Source: Desulforhopalus sp. IMCC35007 (GTDB lineage: Bacteria > Desulfobacterota > Desulfobulbia > Desulfobulbales > Desulfocapsaceae). Taken from it: a DNA stretch of 64,000 nt. Each line of letters starts with the position of its first letter. Within the stretch, counting starts at the first letter, position 1. Below, one piece after another: positions 46,278 to 54,357 of the stretch. Below the pieces are notes generated by a model, which saw only the letters and a list, made by a program, of their open reading frames with translations, was not told the DNA's origin and did not search any database. The translations under genes and the position numbers were made by a program. The stretch lies in contig NZ_SWCN01000008.1 in NCBI RefSeq assembly GCF_005116575.1, positions 124,001 through 188,000 on the forward strand. The letters run 5' to 3'.

Positions 46278-47843
46278 TCACGAATGTGTCTTGAGTTCTA
46301 TCTCCCTTCGCACAATCCATATAAATATAAGGGCAGGAATCCCCATAAGAGCTGTAAAAAGGAAGAATTTTTCATAGCCTACATTTGAGACCATCGTCCC
46401 GGAATAGCCGCCAAGGACCTTGGGAAAAAGTGTCATGAGCGAACTGAACACCGCATACTGAACGGCCGTAAAGGATATGTTTGTAAGGCTGGATAAAAAA
46501 GCAATAAATGCCGTGGTGGCGATACCTGCAGACAGATTATCTGCTCCTATAACAACGGTAAGAAGGGTGACATCCGCTCCGGTTTTAGCAAGAAGCATAA
46601 AGAGAAGATTCGTTCCTGCGGCGAGCAGCCCTCCCAAAAAAAGAATGGAATAGACACTATAGCGCATAGTGAGCAGTCCTCCGACAAACCCACCAACCAG
46701 AGTCATCCCCAACCCAAAAGTCTTGGTTATTCCCCCAATTACGTTTTTTGAAAATCCCATATCCACATAGAACACATTTGAAACAACCCCCAAAACGATA
46801 TCAGAAAAACGATAGCAACCGATCAAGCACAGGAAGATAATGGCAGTTCTTCCACCGTATCGTTGAAAAAAATCAACTGCAGGGGCAACATAGGTCATAT
46901 GGGCCATTTTTTTGTTTACTAGGCCTAACTTCACCGTAATGTACCCTCCTGCAGCACCGACCACAAAAGAGAGAACAAACCGCATTATTTCAACTATAAA
47001 CGCACCTACTGGACCACTGAAAAATGATTCTGAGCCAAGACCTGCTGTTACTGCTACAATCTTTTCCCCGCTAACAATAAACGAGACCACAAAACACCCA
47101 AGAGCAACAAGAAACATGAGCAGGATACGCAGGTAGTCCCCGGCCGGATAACTATCCCGAACCTTTTCAAGATTTGCTTCAGGTTCACGGATAATCAACG
47201 TTGTAATAACACCGATACCCATGATGGCCGACATTGATAGATATGTGGACTGCCAGGCACTATAACTGTAGAGTTCTCTCGACGTTCCAAAATAGGTTGC
47301 AATAAAAAGAGAACCTGCACCCGCCACAACCATCCCTATGCGATATCCGGAGATATACATGGCCGCGAGCAGGGCTTGAAGATTTGTTTCGGCGCATTCA
47401 ATTCTGTAGGCATCGATCACGATATCCTGCGTTGCAGAGGAAAAACCAAGACAAACGGCTGCCATTGCCATGACCGTAAGAGAAATGTGTGCCGCCGGAT
47501 CTACCATGGACATAGACACAATAGAACCAATTACTCCGCACTGGGCCAGAAGCATCCATGCCCGCCTGCGACCAAGAAACCGAGTCAGAAAAGGCAGAGG
47601 CAGGATATCTACCAGAGGGGCCCAGAGAAATTTAAAAGAATAACCTAAAGCGGCCCAGCTGAAAAACGTGACTGCGGACCTTTCCACACCAGCCTCTCTC
47701 AACCAGACGGAAAGTGTCGAGAATATCAGCAAAATCGGAAGGCCGGCAGAAAACCCTAAAAAAAGCATAGCTATAGCCTTTGGCTGTATCCACGAGCGGA
47801 TATTATCTCTCAGGTTCCCTCCCCGTTTGGCCGTATGGCTCAT
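46278..47843 (-). CDS. ampG: MFS permease, AmpG-like muropeptide transporter
   Basis: 521 residues, 12-14 hydrophobic segments. The N-terminal family signature is FLGFSAGLPILLIFSTLSVWLREAGVE (cited by its parts GFSAGLP and WLREAGV), followed by KFLWAPLVD and LGFSSATQDIVIDAYRIE, all typical of AmpG. AmpG imports anhydro-muropeptides released by lytic transglycosylases. The mpl ligase encoded 5 kb away uses the recycled tripeptide, which supports the assignment. It is convergent with the PilZ gene. Confidence 0.9.
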   Translation of the reverse strand: MSHTAKRGGNLRDNIRSWIQPKAIAMLFLGFSAGLPILLIFSTLSVWLREAGVERSAVTFFSWAALGYSFKFLWAPLVDILPLPFLTRFLGRRRAWMLLAQCGVIGSIVSMSMVDPAAHISLTVMAMAAVCLGFSSATQDIVIDAYRIECAETNLQALLAAMYISGYRIGMVVAGAGSLFIATYFGTSRELYSYSAWQSTYLSMSAIMGIGVITTLIIREPEANLEKVRDSYPAGDYLRILLMFLVALGCFVVSFIVSGEKIVAVTAGLGSESFFSGPVGAFIVEIMRFVLSFVVGAAGGYITVKLGLVNKKMAHMTYVAPAVDFFQRYGGRTAIIFLCLIGCYRFSDIVLGVVSNVFYVDMGFSKNVIGGITKTFGLGMTLVGGFVGGLLTMRYSVYSILFLGGLLAAGTNLLFMLLAKTGADVTLLTVVIGADNLSAGIATTAFIAFLSSLTNISFTAVQYAVFSSLMTLFPKVLGGYSGTMVSNVGYEKFFLFTALMGIPALIFIWIVRREIELKTHS

Positions 47844-47972
47844 TGTTGTCTTTTCCTTACAATAAGATTATGGTAAATGAGCATTAAATTAATCAGCCCG
47901 TCTGTTTGCACTAGCATCAGCGATGTACTTAATACAAGAATTTCGAACTGTCCATAAGCAGTTCTTATCACA

Positions 47973-49445
47973 ATGACTATACGAACTCACAATACACTTA
48001 CCGGCAAAAAAGAACCCCTGCAGACGATTGAGCCTGGTCACGTCAAACTCTATGTCTGTGGAATAACCTCCTATGACTACTGTCATATAGGTCACGCCCG
48101 CTCCTCGCTTGCCTTTGACATGATCGTGAAGTATTTAAAATACCGGGATTACAAGGTTACTTTTGTTCGCAATTTCACTGATATTGACGATAAGATCATT
48201 ACCCGGGCAAATGAACAGAACACGACCTCGGAAGAACTCGCCAATCGTTTCATTCAAGAGTTTTATACCGATATGGATAAACTTGGGATTGATCGACCAG
48301 ACATCGAACCGAAGGCGACCGAACATATAGCGGAAATGGTCTCCATGATTGAGGAACTCATCTCCAAGGGAAAGGCCTACGAAGCTGGCGGAGACGTCTA
48401 TTATATCGTTGACAGTTTCCCTGAATACGGGAAGCTGTCAAAGCGCAACATCGAAGACATGAAGGCCGGGGCTAGAATATCTGTTAACGAGCAGAAACAA
48501 CACCCCATGGATTTTGTCCTGTGGAAAGCCTCCAAGCCAGGAGAACCAAAATGGCAGAGCCCCTGGGGTGAGGGACGACCGGGCTGGCATATCGAGTGTT
48601 CAGCGATGAGCAAAAAGTATCTCGGAGAGTCATTTGATATTCATGGTGGTGGCCAGGATCTTATTTTTCCTCACCACGAAAATGAAATCGCCCAAAGTGA
48701 AGGCGCCAATTGTAAGCCATTCGCAAAGAGCTGGATACACCATGGTTTTGTCACCATAAAAGATGAGAAGATGTCGAAATCACTCGGCAATTTCCTGACC
48801 ATCAGGGATATTTTAAACAATTACCACCCTGAAATACTACGTTTTTTCATCTTTTCAACACATTATCGCAACCCGCTTGATTTTTCTGAAGCTGCAATGC
48901 AGGATGCAACGACAGGGCTTGTCCGACTCTATGAATGCGTCGCTGCAGTGGATCAGCTGGACAGTTTACAAACGGATGAAAGCAGCCCGACTGTTTTCAC
49001 AGACAAAGATCTCAAAAAGATCGAATCTCTTGAAGAACGTTTTCAGCAGGCCATGGACAATGATTTTAACACCGCCCAGGCTCAGGGTATCTTTTTCGAC
49101 ACAATTAAGACCATCAACAAGGTGCGGACCAAACTTTCACCCACCCCGCTTTCAAAGGACATAAAAACCCTGAAGGTTTCCATCGCCACATTGAAAAAAC
49201 TTGCAGCGATCATGGGACTTTTACGCGAAGACGCCGCAACCTTTCTACATAATAAACAAGAAGCAATGCTTTCAGGTCTTGATATAAGTGCAGAAACCAT
49301 TGAGGCGCTGATCCTTGAAAGAAACCAATGCCGAATAGATAAAAACTGGTCCAGAAGCGACGAAATCAGGGATGAATTGCTCGCCAAAAATATAGAGCTA
49401 AAAGATGGTGCAGATGGAACAGCCTGGATAGTAAAAGCCAACTAA
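47973..49445 (+). CDS. cysS: Cysteinyl-tRNA synthetase
   Basis: 490 residues. Class I signatures are present: CGITSYDYCHIGHARS with the HIGH motif and a zinc cysteine, and KMSKSLGNF. Further zinc ligands lie in WHIECSAMS and HHENEIAQSE. The C-terminal DALR/anticodon region is complete. It charges tRNA-Cys. The MEMO-family gene starts 21 bp after its stop and is probably co-transcribed. Confidence 0.98.
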   Translation: MTIRTHNTLTGKKEPLQTIEPGHVKLYVCGITSYDYCHIGHARSSLAFDMIVKYLKYRDYKVTFVRNFTDIDDKIITRANEQNTTSEELANRFIQEFYTDMDKLGIDRPDIEPKATEHIAEMVSMIEELISKGKAYEAGGDVYYIVDSFPEYGKLSKRNIEDMKAGARISVNEQKQHPMDFVLWKASKPGEPKWQSPWGEGRPGWHIECSAMSKKYLGESFDIHGGGQDLIFPHHENEIAQSEGANCKPFAKSWIHHGFVTIKDEKMSKSLGNFLTIRDILNNYHPEILRFFIFSTHYRNPLDFSEAAMQDATTGLVRLYECVAAVDQLDSLQTDESSPTVFTDKDLKKIESLEERFQQAMDNDFNTAQAQGIFFDTIKTINKVRTKLSPTPLSKDIKTLKVSIATLKKLAAIMGLLREDAATFLHNKQEAMLSGLDISAETIEALILERNQCRIDKNWSRSDEIRDELLAKNIELKDGADGTAWIVKAN

Positions 49446-49466
49446 GATTCAATGGGAGGGAAAACT

Positions 49467-50270
49467 ATGAGAGAGCCAGTTGTAGCGGGTCGCTTTTACC
49501 CAGATGATGCGGATGAACTTCGTAAGATCATAGGTGGTTATCTTGGAGATACGCAACACCGCTCTCCCCTTCCCGCCGCTGCAGTCATTGCTCCCCATGC
49601 AGGCTATATTTATTCAGGAAAAGTAGCGACTCAAACCCTCGGTGCCGTTAATATTCCGGAAACAGTAATGCTATTGGGACCAAACCATACGGGCAAAGGT
49701 TCTTCTGCCGCTCTCTCGACACAGCCCTGGCTGACCCCATTGGGTGTCGTACCTGCTAATACCGAACTGGCAAATCTCATTTTGCAAAACAGTGAAATAA
49801 TTACAGCTGACGAGATCGCTCATAGATTTGAGCATAGCCTTGAGGTGCAACTCCCTATCCTGCAGAAGTTGCAGCCTCACCTTTCGCTTATCGCGCTGAC
49901 ATTGAGCAACCAGAGTTACGACAGCTGTGAAGAGATTGCAGAGTCTTTGTACCAGAGTGTAATGCAATACAAGGGTAAGACGCTTATTGTAGCCTCCACA
50001 GATATGAACCACTACGAGGCTCGCTCTGTCTCAAATGCTAAAGATAAACTAGCCCTCCAGGCTATAGAGGCCATGGACCCACAGGCTTTGTATGCAACTG
50101 TGAAGAAAAACAAAATCTCCATGTGCGGTGTCATACCTGTTGTTATCACCCTTTTGATATGTCTGAAGATGGGTGCTGATTCGGCAGATATTTCAGCCTA
50201 CATGGATTCTGGAGATGTTTCCGGGGACACAGGACAAGTCGTTGGTTATGCAGGTGTTATTATTCGATGA
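49467..50270 (+). CDS. amrB: MEMO1-family protein (AmmeMemoRadiSam system protein B)
   Basis: About 267 residues from the ATG at 49467, which has GGGAGGG eight bases before; the frame begins five codons earlier. Family motifs are REPVVAGRFYPDDADELR, APHAGYIYSGKVA, LLGPNHTGKG, and STDMNHYEA, with histidines that resemble a metal site. In bacteria it usually occurs with an AMMECR1 protein and a radical SAM enzyme; those partners are not adjacent here. The biochemical role is not settled. Confidence 0.9.
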   Translation: MREPVVAGRFYPDDADELRKIIGGYLGDTQHRSPLPAAAVIAPHAGYIYSGKVATQTLGAVNIPETVMLLGPNHTGKGSSAALSTQPWLTPLGVVPANTELANLILQNSEIITADEIAHRFEHSLEVQLPILQKLQPHLSLIALTLSNQSYDSCEEIAESLYQSVMQYKGKTLIVASTDMNHYEARSVSNAKDKLALQAIEAMDPQALYATVKKNKISMCGVIPVVITLLICLKMGADSADISAYMDSGDVSGDTGQVVGYAGVIIR

Positions 50271-50321
50271 AATTCTGTTGACACGGCGAATATTTTTCAT
50301 TATAAAGCAGTTCTTCAGTGC

Positions 50322-50395
50322 TGGGGGATGGTCTAATGGCAAGACTGTGGACTCTGACTCCATCTATCAAGGTTCGAATCCTTGTCCCCCAGCCA
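50322..50395 (+). tRNA. tRNA-Gln (anticodon CTG)
   Basis: Complete cloverleaf. The acceptor TGGGGGA pairs with TCCCCCA, with discriminator G and encoded CCA. The D arm is GTC/GAC. The anticodon arm GTGGA/TCCAT has loop CTCTGAC, placing CTG at positions 34-36 (50354-50356). The T arm is CAAGG TTCGAAT CCTTG. Confidence 0.97.
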
Positions 50396-50455
50396 CTCTC
50401 CCATTTGAGTACTCTTTTTAGAAAACCATTCTGCAGCACCGTGCCACCCAAAATG

Positions 50456-50623
50456 TTATTGTCTGTTGGTGAGGCGTTTTACCCGTTCTTTTCTTTTGAT
50501 CTTGTCTTTTTCCTGCTCAACAAGTTCTTTGGCAAACTTCCTGTCTTCGTGTACTCTCAGGCCAACCCACCAGCAAAATGCGGTTAATGTAAGGCCCATT
50601 AATATCATAGTATCTATATCCAT
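50456..50623 (-). CDS. Very small single-helix membrane protein
   Basis: About 55 residues from the ATG at 50623, preceded by AGAGAG; the frame continues 38 codons upstream without better signals. One membrane helix (MILMGLTLTAFCWWVGL) is followed by a strongly charged tail (KFAKELVEQEKDKIKRKERVKR). It could be an accessory subunit, but I do not recognise it. Confidence 0.5.
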   Translation of the reverse strand: MDIDTMILMGLTLTAFCWWVGLRVHEDRKFAKELVEQEKDKIKRKERVKRLTNRQ

Positions 50624-50737
50624 ATCACTCTCTTTAAATATATTTTCATACGCCCAGTAGATAATAACCATTCTCAGATAAATTTGGCGAAATATTTTAT
50701 GGTTTTGAAGCAAACTTTGTTCCACATTAACTTTCAT

Positions 50738-50931
50738 AATTAAATCGAAATTTTACAAAGCATACTCATGATGGAAAGTTGATATTTATTACATTTTCGA
50801 ACCAGCAGTTACACCGACTGGCTATAATTTGCAAAAGTGTAAAATTATATTATCCACTTGGGCTGTAAAAGTATCTCCTGGTTTTCAGCAGCTCGTACAC
50901 CTGAAATTACTGAAAAACCTCTAACAGTTTA
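50738..50931. other. AT-rich intergenic stretch upstream of the radical SAM gene
   Basis: About 195 bp with no gene. A GG/GC pair at the sequence GGCTATAATTTGC is spaced by nine bases, not ten, so it is not taken as a sigma54 site. The following 180 bp contain the short ORFs described separately. Confidence 0.5.
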
Positions 50932-51060
50932 ATGAGGAGATTTTACGATGAGACTTCTGCACTATTTTATGTTTTATACTGCAGTCTAAAAATACAACCG
51001 AATTCCCCAGCTCAAAATCTGTTTTCTGTGAATGGTTGCAGTAGCCTCACAACCAGCTAA
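50932..51060 (+). CDS. Possible short peptide upstream of the radical SAM gene
   Basis: An ATG at 50932 opens a 42-codon frame, hydrophobic at the start (ALFYVLYCSL) and ending NGCSSLTTS, 51 bp before the radical SAM gene. It lacks a Shine-Dalgarno. A GAGGAGA at 50934-50940 is instead well placed for another ATG at 50948 in a different frame, encoding only 13 residues (MRLLHYFMFYTAV). Either could be a leader or precursor peptide, or neither is translated. Confidence 0.25.
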   Translation: MRRFYDETSALFYVLYCSLKIQPNSPAQNLFSVNGCSSLTTS

Positions 51061-51111
51061 ATACCTCTAGCAATCGCCACCCAAACAAAAACACCTGAAG
51101 ATATCGAGACT

Positions 51112-52020
51112 ATGAGAAACATTGCCTTTGGTTATTCAACACGCTGCAATATTAAATGTGACCACTGTGTTGCTGCAGGAGAAGAGTTTGATCTCTGCAA
51201 AATGGACCTCGACGAGGCAAAATCCAGCATTATTGAACTCGCAGCCGCCGGGGTAACCGGTATCAGTTTTACAGCAGGAGAACCCTTTGTTTATTTTGAG
51301 GACATATTAGAACTCATCAAAATCTGTCATTCGCTGAAAATCTATTCCCGTATGGTGACCAACTCGTTCTGGGCAAAAAATCAGGAACAAACAGACAGAT
51401 ACCTTGCGGATCTTCAACAGGCAGGACTCTCGCAGTTGCGGCTCAGTTTCAGCCGCTGGCACCAGGAGCACGTACCAAAAGAAAATGTGGTACGGGCAGC
51501 CCTTAGCTGCCAACAAAAAGACCTTGATTATTTTGTTTCTTTTGTCAGCGATTTCAGTGCGAAAGATGATCCCTTTGAAGATTATCTACGGAAAAATAGG
51601 CTGAAATTTTTCCCCGAACCCCTTATTTACTCCGGCCGGGCCAGAAAATATCTTAAAAAGCCTATTCTTACAGACTATCAAGACAACCGTTGTGCCATGA
51701 ACTGTTACCTCGCTCCCGATTATAATCTCTACGCCTGCTGCGATGCGGGTAGTCACTTCACCACGACCAATGCTTTTTATTTAGGCAATTTAAAAAAAGA
51801 TTCAGCTAAAACCTTATTTACAAAAAATGACACGAACCCACTGTTCCACTGCATTCGCACACTTGGCTTATCATCCATTGCATCATATATCGGAATACCT
51901 GCCAGAGAAATTGTCACCTACCGCAAATGTGAACTCTGCGAAAAACTGCTCAACAATCACAACAGTCTTATCCAGCTGAACACGCTCGCCAGGAGCCAAC
52001 TGCAACACTGGCACAGATAA
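51112..52020 (+). CDS. Radical SAM protein with C-terminal cysteine motifs, specificity unknown
   Basis: 302 residues. C12-x3-C16-x2-C19 (CNIKCDHCV) binds the radical SAM cluster; AGEPFVYFED holds the SAM-contact GEP. The C-terminal third has CAMNCYLAPDYNLYACCDAG, an isolated FHCIRT and CELCEKLL, suggesting auxiliary Fe-S clusters as in SPASM/peptide-modifying enzymes. No Shine-Dalgarno is clear before the ATG. Upstream is a possible short peptide ORF; downstream is a structured leader and the mpl pair. Substrate unknown. Confidence 0.82.
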   Translation: MRNIAFGYSTRCNIKCDHCVAAGEEFDLCKMDLDEAKSSIIELAAAGVTGISFTAGEPFVYFEDILELIKICHSLKIYSRMVTNSFWAKNQEQTDRYLADLQQAGLSQLRLSFSRWHQEHVPKENVVRAALSCQQKDLDYFVSFVSDFSAKDDPFEDYLRKNRLKFFPEPLIYSGRARKYLKKPILTDYQDNRCAMNCYLAPDYNLYACCDAGSHFTTTNAFYLGNLKKDSAKTLFTKNDTNPLFHCIRTLGLSSIASYIGIPAREIVTYRKCELCEKLLNNHNSLIQLNTLARSQLQHWHR

Positions 52021-52151
52021 CATGACTGCAGGTTTCTGCAGAACGAGTCATAATCTGAGATAAATCTTGGATCAGTACTGGAAAAAAACTCGTTTTTGCC
52101 GTAATAATGATAGCGCTGAAAGGATGGCTTAACCGGTTATTCTTCGACTTA

Positions 52152-52203
52152 TCACCTCCGTTGCCACAACGACGAACTGGCCTTCTTCACGCAACGGAGG
52201 TGA
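52152..52203 (+). promoter_or_regulatory. Hairpin pairing a Shine-Dalgarno with an anti-Shine-Dalgarno sequence
   Basis: TCACCTCCGTTGC (52152-52164) is perfectly complementary to GCAACGGAGGTGA (52191-52203), a 13-bp stem with a 26-base loop. The left arm begins with the same ATCACCTCC as the 3' end of 16S rRNA; the right arm holds GGAGGTGA. It lies 27 bp upstream of the 62-codon gene and may be a terminator-less leader structure. Confidence 0.55.
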
Positions 52204-52230
52204 ATTCATTAATACAATTGGGGAACTCCA

Positions 52231-52419
52231 ATGAATGTAACTCCAAAACCAGGGCACAAGGACCCGGTGTCAAACTCTGTCAATGATGAGACGATCCTAA
52301 AAATTACCAAAGAAATTGTTGTGAAATATATCGAAATGGGCAAGATTAGCCCTGCCGCATTTGAACTCAATTTTAAAAACATTTATACCTCCATCGAAAA
52401 AACCGTACGTACAAAATAG
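52231..52419 (+). CDS. Small conserved-looking protein before mpl
   Basis: 62 residues: a polar start, then helical sequence (ILKITKEIVVKYIEMGKISPAAFELNFKNIYTSIEKTV). GGGGAA lies just before the ATG. The stop is 3 bp before the mpl ATG, so the two are tightly coupled. I have the impression of similar short proteins in other Desulfobacterota, but assign no function. Confidence 0.65.
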   Translation: MNVTPKPGHKDPVSNSVNDETILKITKEIVVKYIEMGKISPAAFELNFKNIYTSIEKTVRTK

Positions 52420-52422
52420 AAA

Positions 52423-53862
52423 ATGATAGAACTTGACCCGCATCTCAATTACGCCCCCGAAAAAACCGAACATATCCATATTATGGGTATATGCGGGACA
52501 GGAATGGCAGCACTAGCCGGTATGCTGAAAGATTCTGGCTACACAATTACCGGAAGTGACAGTCAGGTATACCCTCCCATGTCTGGTTTTCTTGCTCAAC
52601 TCCAGATCCCTGTAAGTAGCGGATACGGAAAAGAAAATCTCAACCCGACACCCGACCTGGTAATTGTCGGCAACGTCATCACCAGGAAAAACCCCGAAGC
52701 TATTGCTTTGTCCGGCCTTGACATTCCCTATCTTTCTTTCCCCCAGGCCCTGTCACACTTTTTTATAAAATCGCGCTTGTCTCTTGTCATTGCAGGAACC
52801 CACGGCAAAACCACAACCTGCTCTCTGCTTGCTTCATCTCTCTATCATGCGGAGAAGGATCCCACTTTTATGATCGGTGGAATCGTGAAAGAATTTGGTA
52901 CGAACTTCAGACTTGGAGAGGGACCATATTTTGTCGCAGAAGGTGATGAATATGACACTGCCTTTTTTGATAAAGAATCAAAGTTTCTCCACTACCAGCC
53001 CCAGGTCGCGGTTATTACCTCCATTGAGTTTGATCACGCAGATATTTTCAAAGACCTTGAGGCTATAAAAAAGGCTTTCCGTAAATTTGTCGCGCTGATC
53101 CCTGAAGACGGGTTACTCATTGCCAATTTTGATGACCCTAATGTTGTTGAAATTGCAAAAGAAGCTCGATGTGCTGTTCAAAGCTACGGCCTCAGCGACA
53201 CCTACAACTGGGCATTAGGGAAAACAACAACCGTTGATGGCAGAACTGAATTTGCAGTGCTCAAGGATGGTAGTTTCTGGGGAGAACTCACCGTAGCCAT
53301 GACGGGAATCCATAACTGCCTCAATACCCTTGCCGTATGTGCCCTGATGAATTTTATTGGTACCACTAGAGAGACAATGAACAAAGGTTTCACTGCGTTT
53401 AAAGGAGTCAAACGAAGGCAGGAAGTACGCGGCATAGTGGGTGGAATAACAGTAATCGACGATTTTGCGCACCACCCGACCGCCGTTCGAGAGACCCTTG
53501 CCGCCTTAAAAGCTGGTTATCCAGGCAGGCGACTCATTGCAGTTTTTGAACCACGGACCAATTCTTCCAGAAGGGCTATTTTCCAAAAGGATTATGTGCA
53601 GGCCTTTCGTTCGGCGGACCTTGTTCTGCTGCGGGAACCTTTACCTATTCCAGGCTTTGAGGATGACCTTTTCAGCTCAGCTACCCTGGCGCACGACATC
53701 AGCTATCAATTTCAGCTTGATGCCTCATCATTTGCAAACACTGATGAAATATTGATGCGGTTAAAGCAAATCCTACAGAAAGGAGATGTGGTTGCTGTGT
53801 TATCCAACGGTGGATTTGACAACATACATGAGAGACTGCTGAGACAACTCCAGCAGTCGTGA
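52423..53862 (+). CDS. mpl: UDP-N-acetylmuramate:L-alanyl-gamma-D-glutamyl-meso-diaminopimelate ligase
   Basis: 479 residues, a Mur ligase. The N-terminal HIMGICGTGMAALAGMLKDSGY, ATP loop GTHGKTTTCSLLA, EGDEYDTAFFDKESKF and the late DDFAHHPTAVRETL and EPRTNSSRR motifs match Mpl better than MurC (which would differ in the EGDEYD segment). It reattaches recovered murein tripeptide to UDP-MurNAc in cell wall recycling, complementing AmpG encoded nearby. It is coupled to the 62-residue protein. Confidence 0.94.
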   Translation: MIELDPHLNYAPEKTEHIHIMGICGTGMAALAGMLKDSGYTITGSDSQVYPPMSGFLAQLQIPVSSGYGKENLNPTPDLVIVGNVITRKNPEAIALSGLDIPYLSFPQALSHFFIKSRLSLVIAGTHGKTTTCSLLASSLYHAEKDPTFMIGGIVKEFGTNFRLGEGPYFVAEGDEYDTAFFDKESKFLHYQPQVAVITSIEFDHADIFKDLEAIKKAFRKFVALIPEDGLLIANFDDPNVVEIAKEARCAVQSYGLSDTYNWALGKTTTVDGRTEFAVLKDGSFWGELTVAMTGIHNCLNTLAVCALMNFIGTTRETMNKGFTAFKGVKRRQEVRGIVGGITVIDDFAHHPTAVRETLAALKAGYPGRRLIAVFEPRTNSSRRAIFQKDYVQAFRSADLVLLREPLPIPGFEDDLFSSATLAHDISYQFQLDASSFANTDEILMRLKQILQKGDVVAVLSNGGFDNIHERLLRQLQQS

Positions 53863-53886
53863 GCGTACTTTTTAAAACCTCTGAAT

Positions 53887-54276
53887 TTATTGAAGAATAT
53901 CTTTAAGATGATGATGCAGCTGATCAATTTTAGCTCTGTAGTCAATCGCCGCATCTTCAGCTTTTCCGCATTCTTCAATATCTCTGGCAATACGGGCGCA
54001 TTCATTGAGCCCGAGGTTAAGAAAAGCCCCTTTTATTGTATGACCAGCCTTGCCAACCTGCATCAGATTGTTCTTGTTTAATGCTTCTTCAAGGTTTTTC
54101 ATATGCATGCCAAGGGTTGACAAAAAACTTGGCATCATTGTTTCAACCTGATCAGCAGGAAGGTGAAAATGCTCAGACAAATACTTTTTAATCTCTTCTA
54201 CACTCATTGTACCATTGTGTACTTGTGAATCGTTCCTGCCAGCATCCCCCGCTGGGCAAATGTTATTCCTATACAT
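53887..54276 (-). CDS. Histidine phosphotransfer (HPt) domain protein
   Basis: 129 residues from the ATG at 54276 (AAGAG nearby); an internal ATG at 54207 would remove a poorly conserved 23-residue lead. The four-helix HPt domain carries the phospho-histidine H79 in GHTIKGAFLNLGL. It would relay phosphate between a hybrid kinase and a response regulator; no kinase is adjacent. It is convergent with mpl and divergent from tilS. Confidence 0.88.
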   Translation of the reverse strand: MYRNNICPAGDAGRNDSQVHNGTMSVEEIKKYLSEHFHLPADQVETMMPSFLSTLGMHMKNLEEALNKNNLMQVGKAGHTIKGAFLNLGLNECARIARDIEECGKAEDAAIDYRAKIDQLHHHLKDILQ

Positions 54277-54357
54277 ATCACTCTTGTATCACTATTATTA
54301 TATGAAATTGTCTGGTCACGCCCATTATTTTTTTCAAACTTCAACAAATAATCTGCA

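Noticed and set aside
50830-50845. Possible sigma54 promoter before the radical SAM gene
   Set aside because: The GG and GC elements are nine bases apart; sigma54 spacing is strictly ten.
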